DNA of 64,000 nt from NCBI GenBank assembly GCA_963666035.2, contig CAXXJI010000019.1, positions 124,001-188,000 on the forward strand, given 5' to 3'. Both the position numbers and the translations under genes were made by a program. Source of the DNA: CALMFG01 sp963666035. GTDB lineage: Bacteria > Bacillota > Clostridia > Christensenellales > CALMFG01. Below are positions 63,196 through 64,000 of this stretch, piece after piece (the stretch's first letter is position 1; each line of letters opens with the position of its first letter). Under the pieces are notes generated by a model that was given only the letters and a program-made list of their open reading frames with translations, was not told where the DNA came from and did not search any database.

Positions 63196-64000
63196 ATGAA
63201 ACTGACTGCATCCATAAACTTGGACGTAAATAAAAGAATTTCTGCAATTGACCCGAGAATTTACGGGTCTTTTATTGAGCACATGGGGCGCGCCATTTAC
63301 ACCGGTATATTCGAACCCGGACATGAATCCGCAGATGCATCCGGCATCCGCCAGGATGTTGTTGAGCTTATTCGACCCATGAGCATCCCGGTTATACGCT
63401 ATCCCGGCGGCAATTTTGTATCCGGCTATCGCTGGGAAGACGGGATCGGCCCAAAGGAAACCCGTCCTGTTCGTCCGGAACTCGCCTGGTTTGCCTTGGA
63501 AACCAACCAATTCGGCACCAATGAGTTTATGGATTTCCTAGAACAAATCAATGCGGGTGCGATGATGTCGGTTAATCTCGGTACTCGTGGTGCTCAAGAT
63601 GCCGTTAACCTGCTGGAGTACTGCAATTTCTCTGGCGGTACATATTACAGCGACTTGCGAAAATCACACGGATATGATAACCCACATGATATTAAGTTGT
63701 GGTGCCTCGGCAACGAGATGGATGGGCCATGGCAGATTTGCGCAAAAACCGCAGAAGAATATGGCCGCGTTGCTTGCGAAACGGCAAAAATGATGAAATG
63801 GCTGGACCCTAGTATCGAGCTTGTGGCTTGCGGTAGTTCTTTTCGGGAAATGCCCACATTCGGCGAATGGGAGCGCACGGTTCTGCGCCATACCTATGAG
63901 CACATTGATTACCTGTCGCTGCATAATTACTATACGAACAATGAAAATAATATTGCATCTTTTCTGGCAAGCAATATTAGAATGGGACACTTTATTAATG
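63196..64000 (+). CDS. GH51 alpha-L-arabinofuranosidase (partial)
   Basis: The first 268 residues of about 500; the gene runs past the right edge. It begins MKLTASINLDVNKRISAIDP and has IYGSFIEHMGRAIYTGI, PVIRYPGGNFVSGYRWEDGI, LAWFALETNQFGTNEFMDF and WCLGNEMDGPWQ. The Glu of GNEMDG is the expected acid/base. No signal peptide is present, so it acts in the cytoplasm on imported arabino-oligosaccharides. AAAGGTG lies five bases before the start, and it follows the LacI gene directly. Confidence 0.94.
   Translation, partial: MKLTASINLDVNKRISAIDPRIYGSFIEHMGRAIYTGIFEPGHESADASGIRQDVVELIRPMSIPVIRYPGGNFVSGYRWEDGIGPKETRPVRPELAWFALETNQFGTNEFMDFLEQINAGAMMSVNLGTRGAQDAVNLLEYCNFSGGTYYSDLRKSHGYDNPHDIKLWCLGNEMDGPWQICAKTAEEYGRVACETAKMMKWLDPSIELVACGSSFREMPTFGEWERTVLRHTYEHIDYLSLHNYYTNNENNIASFLASNIRMGHFIN

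Overview
The window looks like chromosome from a Gram-positive anaerobe of the Bacillota, most likely class Clostridia. The evidence is lipoprotein-type solute-binding proteins, strong GGAG-type ribosome sites, RbsABC/OppABCDF-type transporters and the IS families seen. The genus cannot be read from the sequence. The theme is scavenging of peptides and of plant or mucin sugars, broken up by mobile-element debris.

Layout. 0-5 kb: a secreted heptad-repeat protein, a frameshifted MMPL (RND-type) exporter and a divergent TetR regulator, with overlapping promoters between them. 5-12.3 kb: an oppBCDFA oligopeptide operon in which oppB and oppD carry +1 frameshifts in A-tracts and oppA appears to have its C-terminal segment moved to its N-terminus. 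12.7-23.6 kb: a deoxyhexose (fucose/rhamnose-like) region with L-fucose isomerase, an MFS transporter, a LacI-type regulator fused to a solute-binding domain, and an RbsCBA-type ABC operon that ends in an MBL-fold hydrolase and an L-rhamnose-mutarotase family gene. The MFS promoter and the ABC promoter share an identically spaced box next to their -35 elements. 24.2-33.4 kb: a 1772-residue secreted repeat protein and a 1226-residue ATPase/LuxR regulator. 33.5-34.4 kb: IS6 and IS200 remnants. 34.7-44.2 kb: a second sugar or polyol operon on the minus strand, in order of transcription aldolase, SorC regulator, FGGY kinase, two zinc dehydrogenases, solute-binding protein, ATPase and permease.

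44.4-53.5 kb is an accessory island. It holds an IS3 orfA, a truncated DDE transposase, an AT-rich restriction-modification pair, a possible IS21 end, a complete IS110 transposase gene with a structured upstream region, a GNAT protein, two small ORFs, a large serine recombinase, and the 3' end of a tRNA gene with its terminator. The island abuts a wrecked araD-araB scar.

53.5-64 kb is an L-arabinose/arabinan locus: araA, a YesL-like protein, a MalFGE-type ABC transporter, a GH127 beta-L-arabinofuranosidase, a divergent LacI regulator and the start of a GH51 alpha-L-arabinofuranosidase. Three TAAACGTTTA-type operators lie in the divergent region.

Several frameshifts fall in homopolymers. They may be sequencing errors rather than real mutations, and raw reads should be checked before any of these genes is called a pseudogene.
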